Below are positions 14,392 to 14,574 of a stretch of DNA of 14,574 nucleotides, one piece after another (the first letter of the stretch is position 1; every line of letters starts with the position of its first letter). The notes below the pieces were generated by a model. The model was not told the DNA's origin and did not search any database. It saw only the letters and a program-made list of their open reading frames with translations. The stretch is from contig CAZHPV010000063.1 of the NCBI GenBank assembly GCA_964534845.1, positions 1 to 14,574 of the forward strand, written 5' to 3'. A program made the position numbers and the translations under genes. The stretch comes from CALCKU01 sp964534845. GTDB taxonomy: Bacteria > Pseudomonadota > Alphaproteobacteria > Caulobacterales > Maricaulaceae.

Positions 14392-14574
14392 TCAAGACGG
14401 TCGCTGTACCCATTTTCCGTTTTTCATTATACCCGAAATGGCATTATCCGTACGATATAATAGGCTTAGGTCCTCAAGGGGGTTACCATCAACGATCAAT
14501 AAATCTGCGAAAGCTCCAGTCTTGATACATCCAATATTTCCGGATTGCTGCACGATTTCGGCATTAATCGATGT
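14392..14574 (-). CDS. Amidohydrolase family protein, C-terminal end (partial)
   Basis: The minus strand from the window edge encodes 60 residues and a stop at 14392-14394. INAEIVQQSGNIGCIKTGAF, then ADLLIVDGNPLEDLSLL and a final IMKNGKWVQRPS match the closing part of metal-dependent amidohydrolases (imidazolonepropionase/dipeptidase-like). There the G-x-I-x-x-G-x-x-A-D-L-L-V-x-D-G-x-P motif marks the small beta-sandwich domain. The catalytic barrel and start codon lie outside, so the substrate cannot be named. Confidence 0.82.
   Translation of the reverse strand, partial: TSINAEIVQQSGNIGCIKTGAFADLLIVDGNPLEDLSLLYRTDNAISGIMKNGKWVQRPS

Noticed and set aside
1..14574. CRISPR array or tRNA/rRNA genes
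   Set aside because: No regularly spaced short repeats and no recognisable stable RNA sequences were seen on either strand.

Overview
The window reads as an accessory region of an alphaproteobacterial chromosome next to a catabolic operon. The evidence is the style of the tyrosine-degradation genes with a MarR regulator, an IS6-family element, and a TIR/WD40-like protein plus a class III cyclase of types common in marine Alphaproteobacteria. A Maricaulales/Hyphomonadaceae-like host is a guess. Base composition shifts visibly: the catabolic genes (about 7.5-12.4 kb) are the most GC-rich, while the signalling pair on the left and the lipoprotein/membrane genes at 12.7-13.9 kb are AT-rich and look acquired.

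Left (68-5157): two large convergent genes whose stop codons overlap in a TTAA. The plus-strand gene encodes an N-terminal TIR domain with a recognisable NADase-type glutamate, one membrane helix, and a long WD40-like beta-propeller region predicted to be periplasmic. The minus-strand gene encodes TPR-like helices, a SLOG-type Rossmann nucleotide-binding domain and a C-terminal class III nucleotide cyclase domain with altered substrate-site residues. TIR plus SLOG recalls Thoeris; cyclase plus TIR recalls Pycsar. The combination is the best candidate here for an undescribed nucleotide-signalling (possibly anti-phage) system.

Mobile-element scar region (5445-7455): two truncated, directly oriented IS6-family remnants flank an IS3 orfA fragment and two overlapping small lipoprotein genes. 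Each remnant abuts a copy of a ~110-180 bp repeat ('unit B') with a conserved hairpin. A third copy of unit B, next to a 211-bp MITE-like internally deleted IS6 derivative, lies at 13935-14262.

Tyrosine/phenylalanine catabolism (7493-12443): phhA, then hppD, a VOC-family gene, fahA and maiA, all on the minus strand, with a divergent marR gene. hppD has its own operator region. Four copies of a GTTGY-N4-RCAAC palindrome occur as two pairs, each pair spaced exactly 26 bp, one before hppD and one between phhA and marR. The canonical homogentisate dioxygenase gene (hmgA) is absent from the cluster, and a VOC enzyme with an intact 2-His-1-Glu triad occupies its place. maiA carries a one-base frameshift.

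Right (12444-14574): short gene remnants, a small two-helix membrane protein, an exported ClpP/crotonase-fold protein, the IS6-derived mini-element with unit B, and the C-terminal end of an amidohydrolase gene running in from beyond the window.
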